Part shown: positions 9,352 to 17,713 of the stretch, one piece after another
Layout of the letters: each line of letters opens with the position of its first letter
Position numbering within the stretch: position 1 is the stretch's first letter
DNA from: an uncultured Campylobacterales bacterium
GTDB lineage: Bacteria > Campylobacterota > Campylobacteria > Campylobacterales > Arcobacteraceae
Length of the DNA: 64,000 nucleotides
Direction: 5' to 3'
NCBI GenBank assembly: GCA_947494995.1
Contig: CANLWY010000001.1
Span: forward strand, 186,001-250,000
Program-made: the position numbers and the translations under genes
The notes under the pieces: model-generated
What the model saw: the letters and a program-made list of their open reading frames with translations, nothing else
Databases searched by the model: none
Told to the model about the DNA's origin: nothing

Positions 9352-9435
9352 TTACAATATCCTGTAATTAAAGAATTATTACATTTATTTGTGGAAAGAG
9401 TATGGAGTGTATAGTTAATAAAATAAAACCTAATC

Positions 9436-9477
9436 TTTGTATTTTACATACAAAATCCACAAAAGTTTTATTATAAT
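9436..9477 (+). promoter_or_regulatory. Promoter and palindrome upstream of a response regulator gene
   Basis: TATAAT at 9472-9477 ends 6 bases before the ATG at 9484, and no ribosome site is present, so the transcript should be leaderless. A perfect inverted repeat, TTTGTAT-TTTAC-ATACAAA, lies at 9436-9454, a plausible regulator-binding site over the -35 region. Confidence 0.55.
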
Positions 9478-9483
9478 ACTATT

Positions 9484-10143
9484 ATGAAAATTTTATTACT
9501 AGAAGATGATACTTTATTAAATGAAATAATTGAAGAGTTTTTAGAAGAGTTAGGACACGAAGTACATAGTACTTTTGATGGAGAAGAGGCTTTAGAGGCT
9601 GTTTATGAAAATAGTTTTGATTTACTTCTTTTAGATGTAAATGTTCCTTCTTTGAATGGTTTTGATTTATTAAAAAATTTAAGAGAGAACTCTATAGATA
9701 TACCAACTATTTATATAACTTCTTTACATACTTCAAAAGATATGGAAAAAGGGTTTAAATCAGGAGCTGATGATTATATTAAAAAGCCTTTTCATTTAAG
9801 TGAATTAGAACTTCGTATTAATAATATTAAACGTTTAAGACAAATTGAAAACACAGGAGAGCAAAGAGTCTCTTCTTCTATTTCTTATAGTTATGATACA
9901 AAGTTTATTGTAGTTGATGATATAGAAACACGCTTATCTAAAATAGAAGCAAAAGTCTTTGAGTATCTTTTAAAAAATAAAGATAAATCAGTGTCAATTG
10001 AAGAGATAGCTTTAAACAATTGGATTTATGATGAGGTACCAACTGACACAACAATTAGAACATATATTAAAAACCTTCGTAAAGTCTTAGGAAAAGAGAG
10101 AATTCTAAATATCAAGGGAATAGGGTACAAACTTAATCTTTAA
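9484..10143 (+). CDS. OmpR/PhoB-family response regulator (copy 1)
   Basis: 219-residue regulator: receiver domain about 1-115 (acidic pair LLEDD, phospho-acceptor Asp51 in LLDVNVPS, lysine in IKKPF near 101) and a C-terminal winged helix ending GIGYKLNL. It is close to the regulator at 16338-16997 along its whole length, so the two are paralogues. That other copy adjoins its kinase, whereas this one does not; the paralogous kinase at 2973-4124 is its likely partner, split off by the copper cassette. It is followed 27 bases later by another regulator-kinase pair. Copper-related control is an inference from position. Confidence 0.9.
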   Translation: MKILLLEDDTLLNEIIEEFLEELGHEVHSTFDGEEALEAVYENSFDLLLLDVNVPSLNGFDLLKNLRENSIDIPTIYITSLHTSKDMEKGFKSGADDYIKKPFHLSELELRINNIKRLRQIENTGEQRVSSSISYSYDTKFIVVDDIETRLSKIEAKVFEYLLKNKDKSVSIEEIALNNWIYDEVPTDTTIRTYIKNLRKVLGKERILNIKGIGYKLNL

Positions 10144-10170
10144 TTGATGTTAATTATTTTAATATAATGC

Positions 10171-10845
10171 ATGAAAAAAATTTTATTAGTAGAAGATGAT
10201 ATAAACTTACAGCAGTTGGTTAATGATTACTTAAAAGATTACAATCTTTTTTGTGAAGCATTTTGTAATCCTATAGATGCCCTAGAGGAGTATCGTAAAA
10301 ACTCTAGTCAATACTATTTAGCAATATTAGATTTGGGACTTCCCCAAATGGATGGCTTTGATTTACTTAAAAAACTTAAAGAGATAAAAACAATACCCAT
10401 TATAATATCAACAGCAAGAGATGATATAGGAAATAAAATCTATGGATATGAATTAGGTGTAGATGATTACCTTTCAAAACCATATGAACCTAGAGAACTA
10501 GTTTTAAGAGTAAAAGCCGTATTGAAAAGATACTCTGATGAAGAGTACTTTACTATTAGTAATTTTAAAGTTAATAGAAAAACAAATCAAATCTTTTTTA
10601 ACAATGAAGAAATAGAGTTTACTAAGATAGAGGGTGAAATAATTATCTTACTATTAAGTAATCCAAATAAAGTAATATCAAGAGAAGAGATATTAAGATT
10701 AACTTCTTTAAAAGAGGATACAAGAAATAGAACAATTGATATGCATATTAGTAATATTAGATTTAAAATAGATGATGATTCTAAAGATACAAAATATATT
10801 AAGTCTGTTTGGGGAATTGGATATAAGTTTATAGATGACAATTAA
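10171..10845 (+). CDS. OmpR-family response regulator (ArsR-like, pairs with the next kinase)
   Basis: 224 residues: receiver domain with VEDD, phospho-acceptor Asp54 in AILDLGLPQ and lysine in LSKPYEP, then a winged helix with RNRTIDMHISNIR and a late WGIGYKF. No ribosome site precedes the ATG, and a TATAAT lies just 2 bases upstream of it, too close to give a transcript carrying this start. It may therefore be translated from the mRNA of the preceding regulator gene. Its 3' end overlaps the kinase gene by 11 bases. The pair looks like the ArsRS acid-response systems of Helicobacter and Campylobacter relatives, and the next two genes are proton antiporters. Confidence 0.88.
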   Translation: MKKILLVEDDINLQQLVNDYLKDYNLFCEAFCNPIDALEEYRKNSSQYYLAILDLGLPQMDGFDLLKKLKEIKTIPIIISTARDDIGNKIYGYELGVDDYLSKPYEPRELVLRVKAVLKRYSDEEYFTISNFKVNRKTNQIFFNNEEIEFTKIEGEIIILLLSNPNKVISREEILRLTSLKEDTRNRTIDMHISNIRFKIDDDSKDTKYIKSVWGIGYKFIDDN

Positions 10846-12220
10846 AAATAGACTTTATACAGCTTTTATTTTAGTACTTCTTATTATGCTATTTATGATA
10901 GGAATATTTTTTTATACAACTTTTAATTTAAATAAAATGCATAGTCTTCAAAACCATAGATATGAACAAATAACAAGAACAGAAAAAATCAAGGAGTTAA
11001 ATAAGTCATTTGCTTGGTTAGTTCTTGATATTATTGTTGATAGAAATAAAGAGAATATTGTAGTTGAAAGAAAAGAGAAAGCAAATAGACTCTTTAGTGA
11101 ACTATGGAAGATGAAAGAGACTACAATAGGAAACTCTGAAGAGGATAATGAGAAAAAGAAATTAGAAACTATATTTGAGTATTTTGATGTAATGCAAGAG
11201 CTTATTCAAAAAGATTTGGAAGATATGGTTTTAAACAACTCTTCTGAGTTTGAATTAACTTTATTTAATGAAAAATTCAAAGATATTAGTACTGCAACTG
11301 AACTTTTAATTGAAGAGGAGATATCTGAGCTTCAAAATAAGCTAAACAATGCAGAGCAAGAAAGAGATGCTTTTATTGATATGATAAAATTAGAGCTGAT
11401 TACCTTAGTGGTTATTACTTTTTGTTTATCTTTTATAATCTCAACAAGAATTATTATCTATATAAAAACAATGTTAAAAAAATTAAATAATGGAATCGTA
11501 CATCTTCTTAATAATGATGAAGAGATAATTGAAGTTGATATAGATGATGGAAATGAATTAAGTGAAATAAAAGATAATCTAAACAAGTATTTACAACAAA
11601 AAGAGGATATTTTAAAATCTAGAGAAGAGCTTTTACGGAATATAAGTCATGAGTTAAAAACTCCTATTACAAAAGGAAAGTTTTTAATTGAGAAGATAAA
11701 AACTAAAGAAGATACTAAAACTATCGATAGTATAAATCAAGTTTTCTATGATATTGAAGAGTTAACAAACAAATTATTAGAAAGAGAGAAATTAAATTTT
11801 GCAACTTTGAATAAAAGTACTTTCAGAGTAACTACCTTGATTCTGGAGTCTTTGTCAAAACTATCTATCGATGATGAGTCAATGGTAAATATTGAGATAG
11901 AAGATGATTTTGAAATAGTAGCAGATTTTTATTATATGACAATTGCTGTGAAAAACTTAATAGACAATGCTATAAAGTATAGTGATGAACTACCAATAAA
12001 TATAGTTTCGAAAAATAATACTTTATATATAGAAAATATTGCAAAGAGATTATCAAAAAATTTGGTTTACTATATTCAACCCTTTACTAGAGAGCCAAAT
12101 CAAGAGATGGGACATGGTTTGGGATTAAATATTGTGAACAAGATACTTCAATTACATTTGTTTACCATGAACTATAATTATAAAAATAGTTATAATATTT
12201 TTTATATTACTTTTAAATAA
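10835..12220 (+). CDS. ArsS-like sensor histidine kinase
   Basis: 461-residue membrane kinase: TM1 about 8-28, a periplasmic region of about 150 residues with acidic coiled-coil stretches, TM2 near 186-206, a HAMP-like linker, H-box NISHELKTPITK (His near 272), N-box NLIDNAIKYS and a final GHGLGLNIV. The usual DxGxG box is absent: the segment reads IENIAKRLSKNLVYYIQPF. I recall similarly degenerate ATP lids in epsilonproteobacterial ArsS kinases. It overlaps the regulator before it, so the two are co-translated. Downstream nhaA and a CPA2 antiporter suggest pH or cation homeostasis as the output, an inference. Confidence 0.87.
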   Translation: MTIKNRLYTAFILVLLIMLFMIGIFFYTTFNLNKMHSLQNHRYEQITRTEKIKELNKSFAWLVLDIIVDRNKENIVVERKEKANRLFSELWKMKETTIGNSEEDNEKKKLETIFEYFDVMQELIQKDLEDMVLNNSSEFELTLFNEKFKDISTATELLIEEEISELQNKLNNAEQERDAFIDMIKLELITLVVITFCLSFIISTRIIIYIKTMLKKLNNGIVHLLNNDEEIIEVDIDDGNELSEIKDNLNKYLQQKEDILKSREELLRNISHELKTPITKGKFLIEKIKTKEDTKTIDSINQVFYDIEELTNKLLEREKLNFATLNKSTFRVTTLILESLSKLSIDDESMVNIEIEDDFEIVADFYYMTIAVKNLIDNAIKYSDELPINIVSKNNTLYIENIAKRLSKNLVYYIQPFTREPNQEMGHGLGLNIVNKILQLHLFTMNYNYKNSYNIFYITFK

Positions 12221-12235
12221 TTCTTGTCAAATAAA

Positions 12236-12266
12236 TGTCAATTTTTATGACCTACTGAAATTGACA
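12236..12266. promoter_or_regulatory. Inverted repeat between the ArsS-like kinase gene and nhaA
   Basis: TGTCAATTT (12236-12244) and AAATTGACA (12258-12266) are a perfect 9-base inverted repeat with a 13-base spacer. The right arm contains TTGACA, which has a weak CATAAA 17 bases further on, so it may be the -35 of nhaA with an operator over it. It could instead be the terminator of the kinase transcript, although the tail CTTTTCTTAT is not a pure T-run. Confidence 0.4.
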
Positions 12267-12307
12267 CTTTTCTTATATATTCCCATAAATTTAGGATAAG
12301 GGTATTA

Positions 12308-13597
12308 ATGACTAAACAAATAAATGTTATACAACGTTTTATTAAAGATGAATCTTTTAGTGGAATCTTACTTTTTATTGCAACATTATCTGCCGTGATT
12401 ATTGCAAACTCAACTTTTGGAGAAATGTATTTTGAGTTATGGAATAAGAATCTTGGTGTTGCCATTGGAGATAAAACTATCTCTATGAGTTTAATGCATT
12501 GGATAAATGATGGTCTAATGGCACTTTTCTTTTTAATGGTAGGACTAGAAATAAAAAGAGAACTTTTAATTGGTGAATTATCTTCTACACAAAAGGCAAG
12601 TTTCCCTATAATTGCAGCTATTGGAGGGATGTTAATTCCTGCATTACTTTATGTAGCTTTTAATATGGATGATCCAAAAGGTTTTGGTGTTCCAATGGCT
12701 ACAGATATTGCCTTTGCATTAGGAATTTTAATGCTTTTAGGAAAAAGAGTTAATCCTGCACTAAAACTTTTCCTTGTAACCCTAGCCGTAGTTGATGACT
12801 TAGGTGCGGTTATTGTTGTTGCAACAGTATATACAAGTGAATTACATACAGAATATTTTATCCACGCAGGGATTGTTTATGCACTTTTATGGGCATTAAA
12901 TATCAAAAGAGTGACTTCTTTACTCCCTTATTTATTATTAGGAATTGCATTATGGGTTTTTGTTCATGCTATAGGAATTCATGCAACAATTGCTGGGGTT
13001 CTTTTAGCTTTTGTTATTCCAATAAATTCTAAAGTAAATGAACATGAGTTTGTGGAGAATTCAAAAGAGCTTGTTGATGAGTTTGAAAGAAATATTGATA
13101 GTAATTCTATTCTTAATCACAAACAAATAGATATTCTTGAAAGTATTGCATACAAGTATGATAAGGTTCAAAATCCATTATTGAAACTTGAGCATCAACT
13201 TCATGGTTTAACTGCCTTTTTTATTATGCCTCTATTCGCTTTTGCAAATGCAGGGGTAATTTTAAATTTCTCAGCAGTATCAGAAAATATGATGATTGTA
13301 TTAGGTGTTATTTTTGGACTATTACTTGGAAAACCTTTAGGAATAACAGGTATTACATATTTAGCCCATAAGTTAAATATTGCTAAAAAACCTGATAATC
13401 TATCATGGAATGAAGTTATTGCAGTAGGTTTCTTAGCTGGTATAGGATTTACAATGTCAATCTTTATAACCCAATTAGCATTTTTAGATCCGTCTGTAAT
13501 TGATGCTGTAAAGATAGCAATTTTCTTTGCTTCTTTTGTGGCAGGAATCATTGGTGTGTATTTAATTATGAGGTCTAGTAAACAAAAGGTAGAATAG
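12308..13597 (+). CDS. nhaA: Na+/H+ antiporter NhaA
   Basis: Inner-membrane antiporter of 429 residues that expels Na+ in exchange for protons. Family motifs are clear: an early HWINDGLMALFFLMVGLEIK, then PMATDIAFALGIL, and the paired aspartates of AVVDDLGAVIVV near 162-163 that carry ions. A charged loop between about 235 and 295 separates the two halves of the membrane domain, somewhat longer than in E. coli NhaA. A ribosome site (AGGATAAGGG) precedes the ATG. It is followed after one base by a second proton antiporter, and the pair lies downstream of the ArsRS-like system. Confidence 0.95.
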   Translation: MTKQINVIQRFIKDESFSGILLFIATLSAVIIANSTFGEMYFELWNKNLGVAIGDKTISMSLMHWINDGLMALFFLMVGLEIKRELLIGELSSTQKASFPIIAAIGGMLIPALLYVAFNMDDPKGFGVPMATDIAFALGILMLLGKRVNPALKLFLVTLAVVDDLGAVIVVATVYTSELHTEYFIHAGIVYALLWALNIKRVTSLLPYLLLGIALWVFVHAIGIHATIAGVLLAFVIPINSKVNEHEFVENSKELVDEFERNIDSNSILNHKQIDILESIAYKYDKVQNPLLKLEHQLHGLTAFFIMPLFAFANAGVILNFSAVSENMMIVLGVIFGLLLGKPLGITGITYLAHKLNIAKKPDNLSWNEVIAVGFLAGIGFTMSIFITQLAFLDPSVIDAVKIAIFFASFVAGIIGVYLIMRSSKQKVE

Positions 13598-13598
13598 T

Positions 13599-15203
13599 AT
13601 GTTAGAGATAATTATATTTACACTTCTTATTTCTACTATATTAAATATAGTGTTAAAGAAGTTTGGAATCCCTACAATTATTAGTTATATATCAACTGGA
13701 ACAATTATTGCATATAGTTTTAATCTTCATGATGCAGTAAATAACCATGATTTAAAACAGATTGCAGAGTTTGGAGTTGTATTCTTAATGTTTACAATAG
13801 GTTTAGAGTTTTCTATGAAACATTTAATAAAAATGAAAAAAGAGGTGTTCCTTTATGGTGCATCTCAAGTAATTATAACTGCAACTTTTTTTACTTTAAT
13901 AGGACACTATCTTTTTGATATAAATCTTAAGACATCAATAATTATTGGACTTGCTTTAGCGCTTTCTTCTACAGCAATTGTTCTAAAAGTTTTAAATGAG
14001 AGTGGAGATATAAACAAAGTATATGGGAGAAAAGTATTAGGTGTTTTACTTTTTCAAGATATAGCAGTAATTCCGATTCTTCTTATGATTACTATTTTTT
14101 CAATGGAAGGAGAGTCTGTATCTTCTTTATTAACAAAAACTTTTATAGATGCAACTATTTTATTAATTGGACTTTTTCTTGTTGGAAAGTATGTATTAGA
14201 GCCATTTTTATATAGTGTAGCAAAAACAAAATCTAATGAGATATTTATAAGTTCTATTTTACTATTAGTTATTGGAACATCATATTTAGCTCATCTTTTT
14301 GGATTCTCATACTCATTAGGTGCATTTATTGCAGGTATGATGATTGCTGAAACACATTATAAACATCAAGTTGAAGCTGACTTAATCCCTTTTAGAGATT
14401 TGCTTTTAGGGATATTCTTTATTACTGTAGGTATGCAACTTGATTTTAAAATAATATATGAAAATATTAGTAGTATTATGGTACTACTTCCTTTATTGAT
14501 AATATGTAAAATCTTAATTCTTTATGCAATTATGAGATTTACAGCAACTAAAAGAACTTCACTAAAAACAGCTATCTCGCTATTTCAATTAGGAGAGTTT
14601 GCACTTGTGATTTTTGAATTATCTTTTGCAAGAGATTTAATAGAACAAACTCTTGGACAGATACTAATAGTTACTGTTGTTTTATCTATGATAATGACAC
14701 CATTTGTACTAAAGAATCTATCAAAAATAATAGATATTATAAATAATAAAAAAGATAGAAACAAAGATATTCATGAAATTCATAATGAGAAACTTCAAGG
14801 ACATATTATTTTAATTGGTTTTGGAAGATTGGGAAGAAGTATCTCTAAATTAATAAAAGAGAATGACAAAGAGTTTATAGCTATAGAAAGTGATATAAAG
14901 AATGTAATTGAAGCCCAAAGACAAGGAGATCCTGTGATATATGGGAATGCTTCAAAAAAAGATATTCTAAAGTCTGTAAATATACAAGAGGCTTCTTCTG
15001 TAATAATATCTGTAGGAAATAGTGAAAAACTAATTCATATTTGTGAAGTTGTAAAAGAGATGGCACAAGATAAAAAGACCATTGTTAAAGTGAATAAATA
15101 TGAAGAGAAAGAAAATTTAGATAGGTTAAAACTATCTCATATCGTTGTAGAGACAGAAAAAACAGCAAAAGCCATGTATGAAGAGTCTACACAAATATCC
15201 TAA
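13599..15203 (+). CDS. CPA2-family cation/proton antiporter with RCK domain (KefB-like)
   Basis: 534 residues. The N-terminal 370 or so form about 12-13 membrane helices with family signatures such as GVVFLMFTIGLEFS, ALSSTAIVLKVL and FGFSYSLGAFIAGMM. The rest is an RCK/TrkA-N nucleotide-binding domain with GFGRLGRS near 406 and an acidic residue (IESD) at the end of the second strand. K+ efflux or K+/H+ exchange under NAD(H) control is the usual role; KefB and YbaL-like proteins share this layout. No C-terminal TrkA-C domain is evident. Start follows the nhaA stop by one base; the 3' end overlaps the convergent kinase gene by 4 bases. Confidence 0.9.
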   Translation: MLEIIIFTLLISTILNIVLKKFGIPTIISYISTGTIIAYSFNLHDAVNNHDLKQIAEFGVVFLMFTIGLEFSMKHLIKMKKEVFLYGASQVIITATFFTLIGHYLFDINLKTSIIIGLALALSSTAIVLKVLNESGDINKVYGRKVLGVLLFQDIAVIPILLMITIFSMEGESVSSLLTKTFIDATILLIGLFLVGKYVLEPFLYSVAKTKSNEIFISSILLLVIGTSYLAHLFGFSYSLGAFIAGMMIAETHYKHQVEADLIPFRDLLLGIFFITVGMQLDFKIIYENISSIMVLLPLLIICKILILYAIMRFTATKRTSLKTAISLFQLGEFALVIFELSFARDLIEQTLGQILIVTVVLSMIMTPFVLKNLSKIIDIINNKKDRNKDIHEIHNEKLQGHIILIGFGRLGRSISKLIKENDKEFIAIESDIKNVIEAQRQGDPVIYGNASKKDILKSVNIQEASSVIISVGNSEKLIHICEVVKEMAQDKKTIVKVNKYEEKENLDRLKLSHIVVETEKTAKAMYEESTQIS

Positions 15204-16357
15204 CTTTTAAAAGTTAGGGTAAATGTGGTTCCCACATTCTCTTCTGATTCAACAGCAATTTTAATGTCATAGGCTTCACAAATATAATAAACAATATTTA
15301 GTCCAATACCAAAACCACCTTGCTCTTTTGTAGCTCTATAGTATCTATTAAAAATATCTTTTAAAAGCTCTTTTTTTATTCCAATACCTGTATCTTCTAT
15401 TTTTAGAGTATTGTTTTTTAGTTCTATATGAATTGAACCTTCTATTTTATTATATTTTATAGCATTTGAAACAATATTATTAAACATACGGATAAAGTTC
15501 TCTTTATCCATTTTGAAGATTGTTGGTTCTAAGTTTGCTGTAATATCTAATTTCTTTTTTGTTGCAAATGCTTCAAAATAATCAAGTTGTTCCTTTATGA
15601 TTTCATCAACTTTTAAATCTGTAGGTTTATGTTGTTTAGAACTATCTTGCAAAAATAGATATACTAAGTCTTTATAGATTTCTGAAATTCTTTTTGCACT
15701 TAAATTTACTCTTTGCATATTTTTTTCTGTTAGAGGTGAACCTTTTCCTGTACTCATTAAAATAGCTGTAATAGGAGTGTTTAACTCATGTGTAGTATCT
15801 TTTATAAAATTGTTTAGTTTAATTCTTTCATTCATAATAGGACTAATAAACATACTTGCTAAGTAGTAACCAATTACAGCAATAATTGAGTAGATAACAA
15901 AGAAATAAAAATAGAGTTTTTCAAGTAAAGACTCAATTCTACTATGAAAGATATTCTCTCTAATTACAATATGGTGAACACCTAAGTGACCTCTTGGTGT
16001 TGAGTCAACAAGGACAAAGCTATCATCTATTTTCTGGATTTTTTTTGATATATCTATAGGTGTTTCAATATTACCTATTAGTTTTCTATGGTTCCTATCA
16101 TAAAGTGCATAGTCATATTTAATAAATTTAGCCATTTTTGCTGTGTCTATAGTCATCTCTGCCATATGCGCATAAATAATACTAGAAGATACTTTTGATG
16201 CAACATTTTGCATATTTGAAGTAATTAGATCGTATTGAAGCCTTGATTCCATTTTATAAAATAGAAAAAAGATGATGGATAATAGTATAAAAGAAGAACC
16301 TAAATATAGTCCTAAGAATTTACGAAAGGTATTTCTCTCACTTCTTGTTAAATCTAT
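15200..16357 (-). CDS. Sensor histidine kinase beside the RiPP locus, probable AUA start
   Basis: Paralogue of the kinase at 2973-4124. The first ATG (16252) would cut TM1, while the frame and similarity extend upstream through DLTRSERNTF. The only start-like position after AAAGGAG (16364-16370) is ATA at 16357, spacing 6, giving about 385 residues; no ATG, GTG or TTG lies in that stretch and a stop sits just above it. Layout: TM1 about 15-35, periplasmic domain rich in His and Met (AHMAEM, GHLGVHHIVI), TM2 near 160-180, H-box THELNTP (His near 200), NNIVSNAIKYN, DTGIGIK and GFGIGLNIV. Overlaps the end of its response regulator gene by 20 bases. Divergent neighbours form the copper-RiPP unit, so Cu sensing is a reasonable guess. 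Confidence 0.85.
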   Translation of the reverse strand: MDLTRSERNTFRKFLGLYLGSSFILLSIIFFLFYKMESRLQYDLITSNMQNVASKVSSSIIYAHMAEMTIDTAKMAKFIKYDYALYDRNHRKLIGNIETPIDISKKIQKIDDSFVLVDSTPRGHLGVHHIVIRENIFHSRIESLLEKLYFYFFVIYSIIAVIGYYLASMFISPIMNERIKLNNFIKDTTHELNTPITAILMSTGKGSPLTEKNMQRVNLSAKRISEIYKDLVYLFLQDSSKQHKPTDLKVDEIIKEQLDYFEAFATKKKLDITANLEPTIFKMDKENFIRMFNNIVSNAIKYNKIEGSIHIELKNNTLKIEDTGIGIKKELLKDIFNRYYRATKEQGGFGIGLNIVYYICEAYDIKIAVESEENVGTTFTLTFKS

Positions 16358-16997
16358 AACCCACTCCTTTTATAGTCTCTATGTACTCTTCCCCAATGAT
16401 TTTTCTAATATTTTTAATATAAGTTCTAATTGTTGAAGATGTTGGTGCTGCTTCATATGACCATATGTTTGATGATAGCTCATCTTGAGATACACATCTA
16501 TTTGTATTATTTAAAAGATATTTTAATATTTGTGCTTCTTTTAGTGGAAGCTTTGTCTCAATAGTATCATTGTTTATATAGTTAAGCTTTGTGTTAAATG
16601 TGATATTCTCTCCAATTTCTAGCTCATCCTCTTCTAAATGAAGTAATCTTTTTATATTGTTTATTCTAAGTTCTAGTTCTTTTAGTTCAAAAGGTTTTTT
16701 AAGATAATCGTCAGCACCTGATTTGAAACCTTCTTCAATATCATCAACAGAGTCCAAAGATGTAATAAAAATTGCAGGAGTCGTAATATTACTGTCTCTT
16801 AAAGATTTTAAAAATTCAAAACCTGTCATATTTGGGACATTTACATCTAATATAAGTAAATCAAACTGTTCATCATAAATGATTTCACTTGCCTTCATAC
16901 CGTCATATACAGCAGTAACTTCATAACCTAAGTCTTGTAAGAACTCTTCTATAATCTCATTTAATATTAAGTCATCTTCTAATAGTAGTATTTTCAT
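16338..16997 (-). CDS. OmpR-family response regulator (copy 2)
   Basis: 219 residues: receiver with LLEDD, Asp51 in LILDVNVPN and lysine in LKKPFE, then a winged-helix domain ending GVGYRFNKK. Co-transcribed with the kinase whose start overlaps its end. It is a close paralogue of the regulator at 9484-10143 and begins with the same MKILLLEDD. Upstream, TATACT at 17005-17010 ends 7 bases before the ATG and no ribosome site is seen, so the mRNA is predicted to be leaderless. It is transcribed away from the YceI-RiPP unit, which is the obvious candidate target. Confidence 0.92.
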   Translation of the reverse strand: MKILLLEDDLILNEIIEEFLQDLGYEVTAVYDGMKASEIIYDEQFDLLILDVNVPNMTGFEFLKSLRDSNITTPAIFITSLDSVDDIEEGFKSGADDYLKKPFELKELELRINNIKRLLHLEEDELEIGENITFNTKLNYINNDTIETKLPLKEAQILKYLLNNTNRCVSQDELSSNIWSYEAAPTSSTIRTYIKNIRKIIGEEYIETIKGVGYRFNKK

Positions 16998-17050
16998 AAA
17001 TAATAGTATATCATATAAAAAAACAAATAATCCCCACAGACTCTACACAA

Positions 17051-17075
17051 TAACTTAACAAAGTTACAATATACT
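17051..17075 (+). promoter_or_regulatory. Promoter and inverted repeat of the YceI-RiPP unit
   Basis: TAACTT-AACA-AAGTTA (17051-17066) is a perfect inverted repeat directly upstream of a TATACT -10 box at 17070-17075. Its place between a divergent response regulator gene and the yceI gene makes it a candidate binding site for that regulator. Confidence 0.5.
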
Positions 17076-17106
17076 TTCAATATCCAAAAAGAACAAGGAG
17101 CACGAA

Positions 17107-17685
17107 ATGAAATTAATTACTAAAATTCTTGCAGTATCTGCATTAACATTTAGTTTGGCAAATGCAACACCTCATTCATTAGATGTCGCACATACAGAAG
17201 TAGGTTTTTCTGTAAAGCACTTAATGATTACGAATGTAAAAGGTGAATTTACCGATTTTGGGGCAGATATTGATTTTGATTATAAAACTAAGACATTTAA
17301 TAAATTAAATGCAACAATTCAAACAAAATCTGTAGATACTGGTATTGTAAAAAGGGATAACCATCTAAGAAGTGAAGATTTCTTTTTAGCTGAAAAACAT
17401 CCTCAAATCACTTTTAATATGAAATCATACGAAGCTGATGGAGATGAAGGTATTATGACTGGAGATTTAACTATAAGAGGTACTACTAAAGAAGTAAAAC
17501 TTCAAGTTGAAGATTTAGGAACAGTTAAGGATTTTGAAGGTAATAATAGAGTTGGATTCTCTTTAAGAGGGAAGATTAATAGAACAGATTTTGGTTTAAA
17601 ATGGAATAAAGCTTTAGAACTTGGTGGTTTAGCAGTAGGTGAAAAAGTGAAATTAATAATAGAAGTTGAAGCAGTAGAAAAATAA
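17107..17685 (+). CDS. YceI-family periplasmic protein (copy 1)
   Basis: 192 residues with a signal peptide (cut near ANA-TP) and the complete YceI lipocalin-like barrel: HTEVGFSVKHLMI at the start, DNHLRSEDFF in the middle, MTGDLTIRGTTKEV, and NRTDFGLKWN near the end. YceI proteins bind polyisoprenoid-type lipids in the periplasm and are often stress-induced; the exact role here is unknown. Strong ribosome site (AAGGAG) 7 bases before the ATG. It leads the unit that contains the Cys-rich peptide, the MNIO enzyme and the HvfC-like protein, 28 bases upstream of the peptide gene. A second YceI gene lies at 43368-43934. Confidence 0.93.
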   Translation: MKLITKILAVSALTFSLANATPHSLDVAHTEVGFSVKHLMITNVKGEFTDFGADIDFDYKTKTFNKLNATIQTKSVDTGIVKRDNHLRSEDFFLAEKHPQITFNMKSYEADGDEGIMTGDLTIRGTTKEVKLQVEDLGTVKDFEGNNRVGFSLRGKINRTDFGLKWNKALELGGLAVGEKVKLIIEVEAVEK

Positions 17686-17713
17686 AAAATAAAATTAATA
17701 AAAAGGGAAAAAG

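Noticed and set aside
2973-9483. Idea that the copper cassette inserted as a mobile element between a kinase and its regulator
   Set aside because: No transposase, integrase, terminal repeat or target duplication is visible, and the orientation of the two genes would also need an inversion; kept only as an evolutionary possibility.
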